Positions 18,744 through 27,459 of a stretch of 63,267 bases of DNA are shown here, in pieces. The DNA comes from Planctomycetes bacterium GWF2_41_51 (GTDB lineage Bacteria; Planctomycetota; Phycisphaerae; Sedimentisphaerales; UBA12454): NCBI GenBank assembly GCA_001825665.1, contig MHXZ01000076.1:1-63267 (forward strand), written 5' to 3'. Positions within the stretch are counted from its first letter, which is position 1; each line of letters starts with the position of its first letter. The notes beneath the pieces are model-generated. The model did no database searches, was not told where the DNA came from, and was given only the letters and a program-made list of their open reading frames with translations. The position numbers were made by a program, and so were the translations under genes.

Positions 18744-18772
18744 ATTTTAACACAGCAATCTGCGTTTTTCAA
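18744..18772 (-). promoter_or_regulatory. Promoter of the secretin gene
   Basis: Reading the minus strand, TTGAAA (complement of 18767-18772) and TAAAAT (complement of 18744-18749) are exactly 17 bases apart. Transcription would begin near 18737. Confidence 0.65.
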
Positions 18773-18962
18773 GCTAAATATTACCTCTACATAGGTGTTT
18801 TTCATAAGAGCCTGCTTTTCTTTGTTTCTTTTTCCTGAACATTTAATTAATATTTCGTTTATTACTTCGGCTGCTTAGGCATGCCTGTAGAGTAAAATTT
18901 TTAATTATTTTACGTTTTTTTTACTTTATATTTTTTGATAATTGCCTAAATACAATGAACTT
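18773..18962. other. Gene-free stretch between secretin promoter and tsaB
   Basis: Together with the secretin leader this makes a 336-base gap without genes. It is very AT-rich. It holds a 10-base palindrome AGGCATGCCT (18877-18886), and then GTAAAAT/ATTTTAC arms followed by a T-run (about 18891-18922) that could be a weak terminator. No convincing promoter for tsaB was found. Confidence 0.4.
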
Positions 18963-19688
18963 ATGAAAAACAATGCGATTAAATCTCAATTAATCAGTCT
19001 TGCCCTCGAAACCACGGGACGGATAGGCTCTGTAGCCATAGGAATCGATGGTAATTTATCGGACGAAAAAACCTTTTCAGCCCCGCTTCGCCATAACGCC
19101 GAACTATTTGATGCAATAAATTTACTTTTGAATGAAATTGGCAAAACAGCTAACCAGACACAACAAGTCTTTATTTCTATTGGCCCCGGCAGTTTCACAG
19201 GCATAAGAATTTCTGTAACTCTCGCCAAAATGATGGCTCTCGCCGCCGATTGTAAAATCGTCGCCGTAAATACCAGCGACGCGATGGCTCTCAATATTGA
19301 AGATGATTGCATAAATAAAATCGCAACTGTAATTGATGCCAAACGCGGCCAGTTCTTTATCGCCGTCTTTAAAAGAAATAATAATTCATGGGAGAAAATT
19401 TTATCGGACTGTATGCTGACCCCCGAACAGTTCAAAGAGATATTTGATAACGAAAAAATTTATCTGCTCGGCGAAGGTCTTCTTTACTATGCAAAAAAAT
19501 TTGAAACAGAAAATATTAAGATATTAAATGAAAAATTCTGGTCGCCAAAAGCTTCGAATGTATTTAAACTGGGAACACAAATGGCTTCAGAAGGAAAATT
19601 CGTTGACCCGGTCGAGCTTGTACCTTTATATATACGAAGACCAGAAGCCGAAGAAAATTTAGAAAAACAAAAAAATTCAGAGCCCTAA
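18963..19688 (+). CDS. tsaB: tRNA threonylcarbamoyladenosine biosynthesis protein TsaB
   Basis: TsaB homologue (241 residues), an ASKHA-fold partner of TsaD in making t6A37 on ANN-decoding tRNAs. SLALETTGRIGSVAIG and ISIGPGSFTGIRISVTLAKMMA are the family signatures, and VVIDAKRGQFF-type residues follow. The frame is open from a TTG at 18942, but the ATG at 18963 gives the normal N-terminus. It is followed at 30 bases by the Nudix gene, so the two may be cotranscribed. Confidence 0.92.
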   Translation: MKNNAIKSQLISLALETTGRIGSVAIGIDGNLSDEKTFSAPLRHNAELFDAINLLLNEIGKTANQTQQVFISIGPGSFTGIRISVTLAKMMALAADCKIVAVNTSDAMALNIEDDCINKIATVIDAKRGQFFIAVFKRNNNSWEKILSDCMLTPEQFKEIFDNEKIYLLGEGLLYYAKKFETENIKILNEKFWSPKASNVFKLGTQMASEGKFVDPVELVPLYIRRPEAEENLEKQKNSEP

Positions 19689-19717
19689 GCGTAAGCGCAG
19701 GGTAAAAAGGACTCAAC

Positions 19718-20335
19718 ATGGCTCAGGAAGAACAGATTTTAGTAATAAAAAGAGAAATCCTCGATCAGCTCGGTACGTTTCACGGCCTGATGTTCGATGT
19801 GCAGCGTTATCTCGAAAAAATATTCGCACCCGGTGTATGTTCATTTATGCCCCGCTCGCAAGCCGAAAAAGACCCCTCTTTCAAGCAGTTGATACCTTAT
19901 GTCATAATGTGCAGCGATGGTAAAATTTTAAATTACGTCCGCGGCAAACGCGCCGGCGAAACCCGCCTTGTCTCAAAACGTTCTATCGGCATCGGCGGCC
20001 ACATCAACCCAATCGATTGGACTCTTTTCAGCAACGATACACGTCAAACGTATTTGGAAGCAGTCCAGCGTGAAATCGCCGAAGAAGTCTCAGTAGAAAC
20101 AACATACACGAACAATATCGTCGCGCTTTTAAATGATGATACCAACGAAGTCGGCCAGGTCCATCTCGGCGTTGTCCATTTATGGAAATTGAATGAGCCG
20201 AAGGTCGAACGCAAAGAACAGATGATTACTCAAGTGTCGTTTATGTCCCCTGCCGAACTGCTGCAAGTCAATGATACTCTCGAAACATGGTCTCAGCTTT
20301 GCCTCGCCGGCATAGAGAAGATGACAAAAAAATGA
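19718..20335 (+). CDS. Nudix-fold hydrolase-like protein
   Basis: A 205-residue Nudix-like protein. A stretched Nudix box is visible: SIGIGGHINPIDW, a loop, then EAVQREIAEEVSVE, which keeps the REIAEE core that binds metal. The loop between the glycine and the REIAEE helix is longer than in standard Nudix boxes. Conserved homologues of this size, often called phosphoesterases, occur in planctomycetes. The substrate cannot be told from sequence. It follows tsaB by 29 bases. Confidence 0.75.
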   Translation: MAQEEQILVIKREILDQLGTFHGLMFDVQRYLEKIFAPGVCSFMPRSQAEKDPSFKQLIPYVIMCSDGKILNYVRGKRAGETRLVSKRSIGIGGHINPIDWTLFSNDTRQTYLEAVQREIAEEVSVETTYTNNIVALLNDDTNEVGQVHLGVVHLWKLNEPKVERKEQMITQVSFMSPAELLQVNDTLETWSQLCLAGIEKMTKK

Positions 20336-20390
20336 AAGTTCAATACTTTGTAGAGGCAGACCTATGTGTCTGCTCAGTTTAATATTCTCT

Positions 20391-21755
20391 TTATTTCTTT
20401 TCCCCAAACAAGGTTAGCGCACTCGCTCTTGTGATATTCACATCGACAAACTGCCCTGCCAGATTCGCCGGCCCGTCGAATACAACGATAAAATCTCCCG
20501 CAGTCCTGCCGATAAGTTGCGGCAGTTCTTTACCATTTGCACTATCGAGATGCCCTTTTTTGCTCGTTCCATCAACAAGCACTTTCACCGTCTTGCCGAC
20601 AAACGTTTTATTTATTTCCTCGCTGATTTTTTCCTGAACAGCCAGCAATTCGATATTCCTTTGCTTCTTTATTTCATTCGGCACATCATCGGCGAGTTTT
20701 TCATCAGCCCTCGTCCCAGGTCGAGGCGAATATTTAAAAATGTAGCTGTTTTTATATTGTGCCTTTTCAATTAGTTCCGCGCTTTTTCTAAAATCCTCAT
20801 CGCTCTCACCCGGAAAACCGACAATAAAATCGCCCGCAACAGCTATATCAGGTACAATCTCTTTTGCTTTATTAATTATTTCAAGATACTCTTCGCAGGT
20901 ATAACCTCGATTCATCGCCTTTAGAATTCTATCAGACCCGCTTTGTGCCGGTATATGCAGATACCTGCAAACTTTTGGCAAATCGATTATCGCCTGAAAA
21001 ATTCGTTCATCGAAATTCCGAGGATAGCACGTAACAAATTTTATCCATTCGACTCCCTCTATTTTGCTTACTGCATAAAGTAAATCCGCGAACGAAAGTT
21101 TTTCCGTTTTATATGAATTAACCGTCTGCCCAAGCAGCGTTACCTGCTTAACTCCCGCATCGGTAAGTTTCTTTATCTGCGTTATTATTTTTTCCGCAGG
21201 TCTCGAAACCTCCGGCCCCCGAACGTAAGGCACAACACAATAAGAACAGAAATTATTACATCCGTGCATCACACGAACATAAGCCTGCGCCGGCAGATTC
21301 TCCTCAACAGAATCAAAATCCTGCTCGAAATCATCAAGAGTCGACAAAATCTCTGATTCCGCCTTTTGCCTGATATTCTCACTCACAGCTTTTTGTTTTT
21401 TTGTATTTTCAATCGCACCATTTACAAGCCTAGGCAATTCAGGTATCTGCATCGGCCCGCAAACAATATTAACAACCGGATGATTAAGTAAATCTTCTTT
21501 AAGCCTTTGCGCCATACACCCGAACACTGCGACTATAAGCTTTGGATTCGTTTTCCTGATGTGCTTCATATGCCCCAGCAGCGAAAGCACTCGTTCTTCC
21601 GCATGATTGCGCACAGAGCATGTATTTACAAGAACAACATCCGCCTCGCCAACTTCTTCAGTAAATTCAAATCCACCCTGCAAAAACGAATTGACCACAA
21701 GGTTACTGTCAAGCTTGTTCATCTGACAACCAAAACTCCGGAGGAATATTTTCAT
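20391..21755 (-). CDS. miaB: tRNA-2-methylthio-N6-dimethylallyladenosine synthase MiaB
   Basis: Radical-SAM methylthiotransferase of 454 residues. The N-terminal UPF0004 domain has GCQMN, VNTCSVRNHA and FGCMAQR, holding the three cysteines of the auxiliary cluster. The radical-SAM motif is CNNFCSYCVVPYVRGPE, and a C-terminal TRAM domain ends the protein. The GCQMN variant points to MiaB rather than RimO or MtaB. It modifies A37 of tRNAs reading UNN codons. The start overlaps the GIY-YIG gene by 4 bases. Confidence 0.93.
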   Translation of the reverse strand: MKIFLRSFGCQMNKLDSNLVVNSFLQGGFEFTEEVGEADVVLVNTCSVRNHAEERVLSLLGHMKHIRKTNPKLIVAVFGCMAQRLKEDLLNHPVVNIVCGPMQIPELPRLVNGAIENTKKQKAVSENIRQKAESEILSTLDDFEQDFDSVEENLPAQAYVRVMHGCNNFCSYCVVPYVRGPEVSRPAEKIITQIKKLTDAGVKQVTLLGQTVNSYKTEKLSFADLLYAVSKIEGVEWIKFVTCYPRNFDERIFQAIIDLPKVCRYLHIPAQSGSDRILKAMNRGYTCEEYLEIINKAKEIVPDIAVAGDFIVGFPGESDEDFRKSAELIEKAQYKNSYIFKYSPRPGTRADEKLADDVPNEIKKQRNIELLAVQEKISEEINKTFVGKTVKVLVDGTSKKGHLDSANGKELPQLIGRTAGDFIVVFDGPANLAGQFVDVNITRASALTLFGEKK

Positions 21756-22063
21756 AGCACCCCCGCGATTGGATTTGCCGCAGCAAATTTGATTGCATAT
21801 TTTCTTACAAGTTTTTCTTTCTTTTTACGAGTTAATGTCTTAATTTCTTTTTCTCCGTTTAAAGCACTTTTATAATATTTGTATTCTTTAGCATAAGCCA
21901 GTGTTGCAGGCAGCTTATTTCTAACGTATTTTGCCCCCTTACCACTATTATGCAGAGCAATCCTATTTTCAAGATTGCTTGTATATCCTGTATAGAATGT
22001 CCCATCGTTACATCTTAAGATATAGACCCAGTACTTCCCTATACGAATCGGAACCTTAGACAT
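21752..22063 (-). CDS. GIY-YIG domain protein (UPF0213-like)
   Basis: A 103-residue protein that is almost entirely a GIY-YIG nuclease domain: WVYILRCNDGTFYTGYTSN contains the YI and YTG pair, LENRIALHNSGKGAKYVR the conserved Arg and His, and NGEKEIKTLTRKKK the Glu. This is the small YhbQ-like subfamily, whose members nick or cut DNA in vitro but whose cell role is unclear. It overlaps miaB by 4 bases and follows the hydrolase gene by 3, so it sits inside a minus-strand run. Confidence 0.9.
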   Translation of the reverse strand: MSKVPIRIGKYWVYILRCNDGTFYTGYTSNLENRIALHNSGKGAKYVRNKLPATLAYAKEYKYYKSALNGEKEIKTLTRKKKEKLVRKYAIKFAAANPIAGVL

Positions 22064-22066
22064 AAA

Positions 22067-22951
22067 TCAACGCTGCTTTTTATTAATTTTAATTATTTCT
22101 TTAATGCTGTCATTTAATTTTTTATTAAATTCTTTCGGCCGTTCAAGCATAACAAAATGCCCGCAGTCTTTTATAATCATCACTTCAAAAGAAGACATAT
22201 ACCTGCGATTTGCCTCTGGATTCGTCGGCCAAAGGTCGGCATTAACACATCGAACAGGAACTTTAACTTCTTTGAAAATTTTGGCAATTCCTTTATTTTC
22301 AAATTTTCTAACATATTCTTTAAATGTACTTATAGCAACATCCGGAGGTTCGCACGACATATCATCAATAATCCATTTTTTCAACTCCGGCCTGATATTC
22401 CTGCCAAACATCGTCTCAACAAACTTTTTAACCTCACCCTTAAAATCTTTTTCAAATCCATCGACCATTTGCTTAAACATCTCTTCCGGCATTGTATCTT
22501 CGACATTCTGTATTGAATCGGCTCCAATAATACCAATGACCCTGTCCGGCATAAGTCTCGCCGCTTCAGCGACAATTTCACCTGACATCGAATGACCAAT
22601 CAATATTACTTTCTTCGCATTGACATTTTCGACAACCGCTTTTACATCCTGCCCGAAAGCTTCAAGAGTATATTCTTTTCGATTCTGTTCTGAATTGCCA
22701 TACCCTGCTAAATCGACTGTTACGACTTTGTATTTTTTCGCGAATTCAGGAACCTGATATTTCCAGTACCTGCTGTCACAACTCCATCCATGAACAAAAA
22801 CAAGTGTCGTATCGCCTTTGCCAAATACATTATAACTTATTAATTGCCCATCGAACGATGGAACTATAAAATTTTCCGCATCGCAACGAAATGCCGGACA
22901 TAATAATGATATAATGAAAACTGCCGCAAACAAATTTTTTATATTTTTCAT
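22067..22951 (-). CDS. Secreted alpha/beta hydrolase
   Basis: Alpha/beta-hydrolase fold protein (294 residues from the chosen start). An N-terminal signal peptide (NLFAAVFIISLLCPAF) directs export. The oxyanion segment is VFVHGWSCDSRYW, the nucleophile elbow is GHSMSG (Ser), and the late GHFVMLERP gives the catalytic His. The frame opens at 22990, but the Met at 22951 is preceded by AGGATGGGAAAA and gives a cleaner signal peptide. Substrate is unknown. The closest recognisable relatives are epoxide-hydrolase or lactonase-type enzymes. Confidence 0.85.
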   Translation of the reverse strand: MKNIKNLFAAVFIISLLCPAFRCDAENFIVPSFDGQLISYNVFGKGDTTLVFVHGWSCDSRYWKYQVPEFAKKYKVVTVDLAGYGNSEQNRKEYTLEAFGQDVKAVVENVNAKKVILIGHSMSGEIVAEAARLMPDRVIGIIGADSIQNVEDTMPEEMFKQMVDGFEKDFKGEVKKFVETMFGRNIRPELKKWIIDDMSCEPPDVAISTFKEYVRKFENKGIAKIFKEVKVPVRCVNADLWPTNPEANRRYMSSFEVMIIKDCGHFVMLERPKEFNKKLNDSIKEIIKINKKQR

Positions 22952-22994
22952 TTTTCCCATCCTAAAATTGATTTTCTTCTGATTATACATTATT

Positions 22995-23801
22995 TTAAGT
23001 TATATTCACTAATTTGAAACTATAAGTTTCCAATACTTCAGTTTGATACAGCTTTACATGTTTAAGTTGTGATTGCTCCATTAACTTTCTTATTGCCAGT
23101 TTTAATCCCTCATCTGTGTACAACCCGAAAATAACTTCCCTTATCGACTCCGGGTTCAACCGTAAAAACCATGTTTTCATACCATGGAAGTCTTTAAGGC
23201 ACGCTAAATTTTGCTTTTCTAAGTTCGTTAAACAGCTTTCATTAAATATTGTGCGGAATTCTTGTTCGTATGCCCATTCATCCGATTTGGTCAATGCAAT
23301 TTTTTCGAAATATTTCTCGACAGAACCGCTGCTGTCGAAATCTTCTAAAATATTTATCCTTGGCCTTTGTTTGGAATAGCTTACAGGATGCATCCCTAAG
23401 CCATGCAGTTGTATCCTGTCAAAATCAAGGCCGATTATCGCACCTTTATGCTTATCTGCGTAATTAGCCCACATTACAATACTTCTTGCCTCCTTCGATA
23501 CAGACAACAGGAAACTTTTTTGTTTTGCGTCGTGAATTAATTTTCGTATCGCCTCTTCAAGTTTCTTTTGAATCTCACCATTTTCAAATTGTTCATTTGA
23601 TTTTTCTGATTCGAGCATCTTTTTATTTTTTATTGCAGATATATATAACGCTTCAATTGCAGGTTTATCATTTGGACAATAGAAAACCGGCAAACATTCC
23701 AGCGGGTCATTTACTTCTGAAATATATGGCAGTTTTAATTCTAACGCTCCAATTATATTTACAATGCCCACCTGATCACAATATTTATATAAAATATTCA
23801 T
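22995..23801 (-). CDS. DUF2971 domain protein
   Basis: A 268-residue cytoplasmic protein recognisable as DUF2971: it starts LYKYC, has the NDPLECLP segment near residue 32, then LLSVSKEARSIVMWANYADKHKG and the late EFRTIF. Members are often found near defence or accessory genes. No biochemical function is established. It lies 4 bases from the flavoprotein gene and 4 from the hydrolase gene. Confidence 0.75.
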   Translation of the reverse strand: MNILYKYCDQVGIVNIIGALELKLPYISEVNDPLECLPVFYCPNDKPAIEALYISAIKNKKMLESEKSNEQFENGEIQKKLEEAIRKLIHDAKQKSFLLSVSKEARSIVMWANYADKHKGAIIGLDFDRIQLHGLGMHPVSYSKQRPRINILEDFDSSGSVEKYFEKIALTKSDEWAYEQEFRTIFNESCLTNLEKQNLACLKDFHGMKTWFLRLNPESIREVIFGLYTDEGLKLAIRKLMEQSQLKHVKLYQTEVLETYSFKLVNIT

Positions 23802-23805
23802 ATTG

Positions 23806-24384
23806 CTAAACCTCTATTATTTTCGCTCCTAACGATTCTAATTGCTGCCTGACATCAGGTCGTTTTTGTATTATTTCACCAGATGTGCCCGCATTAGCCG
23901 CAAGTACAGATTCAAATTTCATACCCGTATAATCAGCCGTCAGCGAAAATGGTTTTTCGAGAGCATCAAGCCCGATATCTTCAAATGCACTGGCAAGCAC
24001 AACCATCGTTTTGCCTTTCAAAGGTGTTTTCATCGTGCCGGCATCGTTGTCCCATTTATAAAGCGAAAACATCCTGTCGAAAACAAGTTTTATCTGTGCG
24101 CTTGCCCCGAAGAAATACAGCGGCGTTGCAAAAACAATCACATCGGCATCTGCCATTTTCACCAAAACGGTTTTAGCATCATCATCGATGCAGCATTCGT
24201 ATTTTTCAATCTTCTGGCACTTCCGGCAGGATATACACCCGTTTACTTTATATTTCAAAAACGCCGTATTAACAATTTCAATTTCTGCTCTCGATTTTAT
24301 CGCATCAGTGAACCATCCAACCATTATAGAAGTGTTCCCGTCCTTTTTCGGACTCCCATTCAGTATCAAAATCTTCTTGGCCAT
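23806..24384 (-). CDS. Flavodoxin-like NAD(P)H-dependent FMN reductase / iron-sulfur flavoprotein
   Basis: A 192-residue flavodoxin-fold protein. ILNGSPKKDGNTSIM is the FMN phosphate loop, GCISCRKCQK is the cysteine motif seen in iron-sulfur flavoproteins of anaerobes, and DVIVFATPLYFFGASAQIK is the second flavin loop. It probably moves electrons to an unknown acceptor. It starts at a conventional ATG and heads the minus-strand run down to miaB. Confidence 0.87.
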   Translation of the reverse strand: MAKKILILNGSPKKDGNTSIMVGWFTDAIKSRAEIEIVNTAFLKYKVNGCISCRKCQKIEKYECCIDDDAKTVLVKMADADVIVFATPLYFFGASAQIKLVFDRMFSLYKWDNDAGTMKTPLKGKTMVVLASAFEDIGLDALEKPFSLTADYTGMKFESVLAANAGTSGEIIQKRPDVRQQLESLGAKIIEV

Positions 24385-24459
24385 ATTTTAATCCCTTCTT
24401 TTGAAGCACATAACGTCCATAACATAAAGAAACACTTTACTAAAATCAAAACAATATTC

Positions 24460-24487
24460 TTGACTAGGTATTATACAAAGTTATAAT
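24460..24487 (+). promoter_or_regulatory. Consensus-like promoter with overlapping dyad
   Basis: TTGACT (24460-24465) and TATAAT (24482-24487) are 16 bases apart. The -10 box lies in one arm of the inverted repeat TATTATA (24469-24475) / TATAATA (24482-24488), which could be an operator. It points at the decayed LamG/PEP-CTERM gene. Confidence 0.55.
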
Positions 24488-24525
24488 AGGATAGGAAAAG
24501 TAAAGATTATAATTTTAAGTTTTTT

Positions 24526-25026
24526 TGGGATGGCGGTACTTCCGGTGCGATTGCCTATGACAGCGCCGATAGTCATAACAGCACAATTGGCGGAAACCCA
24601 GCATGATCTGCCGATGGCAAAATCGGCGGCTGCCTCGACCTTGACGGGTATAATGACAATGCAAATTTTGGAAATATCAGCCCTTTAAATTCATCCAATG
24701 CCAATTTCAGTATTTCGTGCTGGTTCAAAACCGAAGGCATTCACGACCTTAAGGAAGGAACCGGCCAATCAGAATATTTGCTCAAAAGCATTCCAGGAAC
24801 ATGCTCAGGGATAGTTGCCACATCAACAAATATAATTCTTGGAACGTTAGCAAGCGGAAATTATTGTTATCAAACATTTAATGGTAAAATCGATGATATG
24901 AGAATATACGATTACGCTTTAAACACAGATGAAGTTGCACAGCTTTATGAAATTCCTGAACCGGCCTCTGTATGTTTATTTAGCGTTATTGGATTAATAT
25001 TGAGAAAAATTAAAAATGCTAAATAA
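24526..25026 (+). pseudogene. Remnant of a LamG-domain PEP-CTERM surface protein
   Basis: Reading on from 24526 gives WDGGTSGAIAYDSADSHNST, a stop, then SADGKIGGCLDLDGYNDNA, FSISCWFKTEG, FNGKIDDMRIYDYALN and IPEPASVCLFSVIGLILRK ending at 25026. This is a concanavalin/LamG fold followed by a PEP-CTERM sorting signal. The TGA at 24604-24606 stands where homologues have Trp (TGG to TGA). The N-terminus and signal peptide are missing, and the middle of the LamG domain is shortened. Nothing restores a full frame. The protein would have been exported and sorted by an exosortase. Confidence 0.8.
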
Positions 25027-25095
25027 TCTATAAATTCTTTCGATTAATGCCATGTTAAGGCTAATATGGTGTTAATTTTAACATGGCATCTTAAA

Positions 25096-26700
25096 TCAAT
25101 TTAAATTCTCTAAACTAAACAGTTCATAAACAAGACCATCAGAAAATTCGGCCAAGAGTTTCATATTACAAAAACTTCTCAATTCATCCGGTTCATAAAA
25201 ATTCTTTCTGATATTAGGCAAATGCCATACAAGATAAACATGTTCATTTTCTTTAAAGCTATCCAGTAAATTTTTTATAGAGTTTTCATTAATTTTACGA
25301 GTCGTTTCTGGAGTACCTCCTTCTTTCATATATTTTTGTGGTGAAACCTCGCATTCGTAATAAGTCCAAATGAAAAAAGGGGGTGATTCATTTGAAAAAA
25401 ATTTACCTTTTAGTTTCATTTCTTTTACCCAAGCAAATGCTTGAGAGTTTCTAAAAGAACTTTTATTATACCCGTCAAAACCCTGATGGTAAGAAGAATA
25501 AGCCTGTGCAATTACGATATTTGCCTCTGAAGATAGCCAAACGCCTAAAAACAATGCAATTATGATAATAGACACAAATTGGCATGATGGCTCTTTTTGA
25601 TTTTTACCAATATTTGTTTTCATTCGCATGCTAATGTATAAGAAATACATAAATATGGACAATAAAGGAATAAACAATGGACTCAAATATCTATCACTTA
25701 AAGGGCTTAAAACAATTTTAGTGCAGGAAGAAATTATCATATAACCATATAGAAATATAAAAAGGATTTGACATGTTAAAGAAAAATCGAAAGGTTTTTT
25801 CTTATAAATAAAAAATTTATAAGCAAGAAAAAGACCAAAGCTTAATATTAAAAATAATAATAAAATAAAAACAAACCATCCCGATAATAATTGGGCGGGA
25901 TATAGTGGTAAAAACCAATAATTTATTGCTTTACCAGTTAATTCAAGGTTATGCGAAAGAGTCAACGACGCTTCCAATCTTTCTCCTGTAAATGTTTTTG
26001 TAAGGAGATAATTTCTCATTATCCATATCAATAGCGGAATAGATGTTACAAATCCCCACAAGGAGGCTCTTACAATTTTACCAATATATGTTCCTTTGAT
26101 CTTGAAGAAAATATAAAAACAGCCTATAGGGACAAGGACAACTCCAGGATAACGCGTTAAGGTTGCAATGCTTGTGACTATTGCAAGCAAAATTAATCTC
26201 CAGTCGAATTCTTCCTTGCAATAACCTAAAACTAACATGAAAATACAAATTTCAGCGATAAAAAATGGTTCGCTCCATGCATTACTATGCACATGAAATA
26301 AGGGCTTTGCGAATATTACTAATAAGGCGTTTATTGTCGCTACAACTGCAGAATTGCTGATTTTTAACAACCACATCGAAGATGTGAAAATAATGATAAT
26401 AAAGGATAAAACATTGATTAAACTGAATACAGAAAGATAGTCCATCCCGAGAAAATGGAAAAATGCCATTAAGACGCTAAAAAAAGGCGGCCATGAAACT
26501 ATTGGTTTTCCCGTGATATCTAAAAATCCTTTGCCCTCAACAAGAGACTTAGCGGCAGCAATATATTGAGCAGAATCAGGAGACATTCCAACGCCATTAA
26601 AATTTGTGCACGTGAGTAAAAATAATCCCCCTAATAATGAAAAAAAAGAAATAAGGATAATTGTTTTTTTTTGCGATTTCTGTAACATATCATCTTTCAT
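25096..26700 (-). CDS. Polytopic glycosyltransferase, GT39/PMT-like (GT-C)
   Basis: A 534-residue membrane protein with about eleven hydrophobic segments. After the first membrane helix comes MSPDSAQYIAAAKSLVEG, with the early acidic residue in the loop that is typical of GT-C enzymes, then WPPFFSVLMAFFHFLG. The family moves sugars from polyprenyl-phosphate carriers to acceptors outside the membrane. It is last in a three-gene operon with the methyltransferase and the GT2 enzyme, which likely makes the carrier-linked donor. The acceptor is unknown. Confidence 0.75.
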   Translation of the reverse strand: MKDDMLQKSQKKTIILISFFSLLGGLFLLTCTNFNGVGMSPDSAQYIAAAKSLVEGKGFLDITGKPIVSWPPFFSVLMAFFHFLGMDYLSVFSLINVLSFIIIIFTSSMWLLKISNSAVVATINALLVIFAKPLFHVHSNAWSEPFFIAEICIFMLVLGYCKEEFDWRLILLAIVTSIATLTRYPGVVLVPIGCFYIFFKIKGTYIGKIVRASLWGFVTSIPLLIWIMRNYLLTKTFTGERLEASLTLSHNLELTGKAINYWFLPLYPAQLLSGWFVFILLLFLILSFGLFLAYKFFIYKKKPFDFSLTCQILFIFLYGYMIISSCTKIVLSPLSDRYLSPLFIPLLSIFMYFLYISMRMKTNIGKNQKEPSCQFVSIIIIALFLGVWLSSEANIVIAQAYSSYHQGFDGYNKSSFRNSQAFAWVKEMKLKGKFFSNESPPFFIWTYYECEVSPQKYMKEGGTPETTRKINENSIKNLLDSFKENEHVYLVWHLPNIRKNFYEPDELRSFCNMKLLAEFSDGLVYELFSLENLN

Positions 26701-26703
26701 TTT

Positions 26704-27459
26704 TTACCTTTTCGTATCCTTTTGAATAATTGCAATAACCGATAAACCAAACGGAAGCGAAATATTATTCTTTAAAAAAAATCTTTCTAAACTAAATATA
26801 TTTTTAAGAATTGCATTAATACCGAATTTTGGCAGACTCAAATCTCCAGATGCAGACGGAGAGAACTTTTTTCTGATAAATCTTTCACACAAAGCAATTG
26901 GAAACAAAAAACAATTAATATAACTCGCCAATATCACATTGCATTGAGAAAAACTTTTGAACAATTTTATAATATCATTTTTGTTGTAGCGTTTTTTGTG
27001 ATGATGAAATTCGTCTCTTCTTGTCCAAAGCCACTGATATGCAGGAACAGTACAAATCAGTAATCCTCCCGGCTTTAATATCCTAAATACTTCTGAAAGT
27101 ACTTTTTTCTCGTCTTCAACATGTTCTAATACGTCTAATAAAGTTACACAATCAGCTGAGTTGTCATTCAATTCTATTTTCTGAGTTATTTCAGAATTAA
27201 AGGCTTTAACACCTCTTTTTCGGCAATACTCAAGTGCAAGATTGTTCGATTCAAATCCTAGTGCATTATAACCGCATTTAGATAAATCCATCAGCATCAT
27301 TCCGCAGCCGCAGCCTAAATCATAGACTTTTATATCTTTCTCCGGACTATTTAGCGGTAGATATTTTTTTATCAAAGAAAGCACTATTTTTCTTTTTGCG
27401 CAAAACCACCAATGCTTCTGTTCCATCTTAAATATCTCATCATAGAGATAGCTTTCCAT
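26704..27459 (-). CDS. SAM-dependent methyltransferase, class I
   Basis: A 251-residue methyltransferase with the Rossmann SAM site VYDLGCGCGMML, the acidic strand end GFESNN, and VTLLDVLEHVEDEKKVLSE plus ILKPGGLLICTVPA. The N-terminal QKHWWFCAKRKIV segment is common in glycan-cluster methyltransferases. It overlaps the GT2 gene by one base and precedes the GT-C gene by 3, so it probably methylates a sugar or lipid-linked intermediate of that small pathway. The target is inferred only from context. Confidence 0.85.
   Translation of the reverse strand: MESYLYDEIFKMEQKHWWFCAKRKIVLSLIKKYLPLNSPEKDIKVYDLGCGCGMMLMDLSKCGYNALGFESNNLALEYCRKRGVKAFNSEITQKIELNDNSADCVTLLDVLEHVEDEKKVLSEVFRILKPGGLLICTVPAYQWLWTRRDEFHHHKKRYNKNDIIKLFKSFSQCNVILASYINCFLFPIALCERFIRKKFSPSASGDLSLPKFGINAILKNIFSLERFFLKNNISLPFGLSVIAIIQKDTKR

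Noticed and set aside
24604-24606. TGA read as selenocysteine in the LamG/PEP-CTERM frame
   Set aside because: Homologues have Trp there, the N-terminus and part of the fold are also lost, and no SECIS-like hairpin follows.
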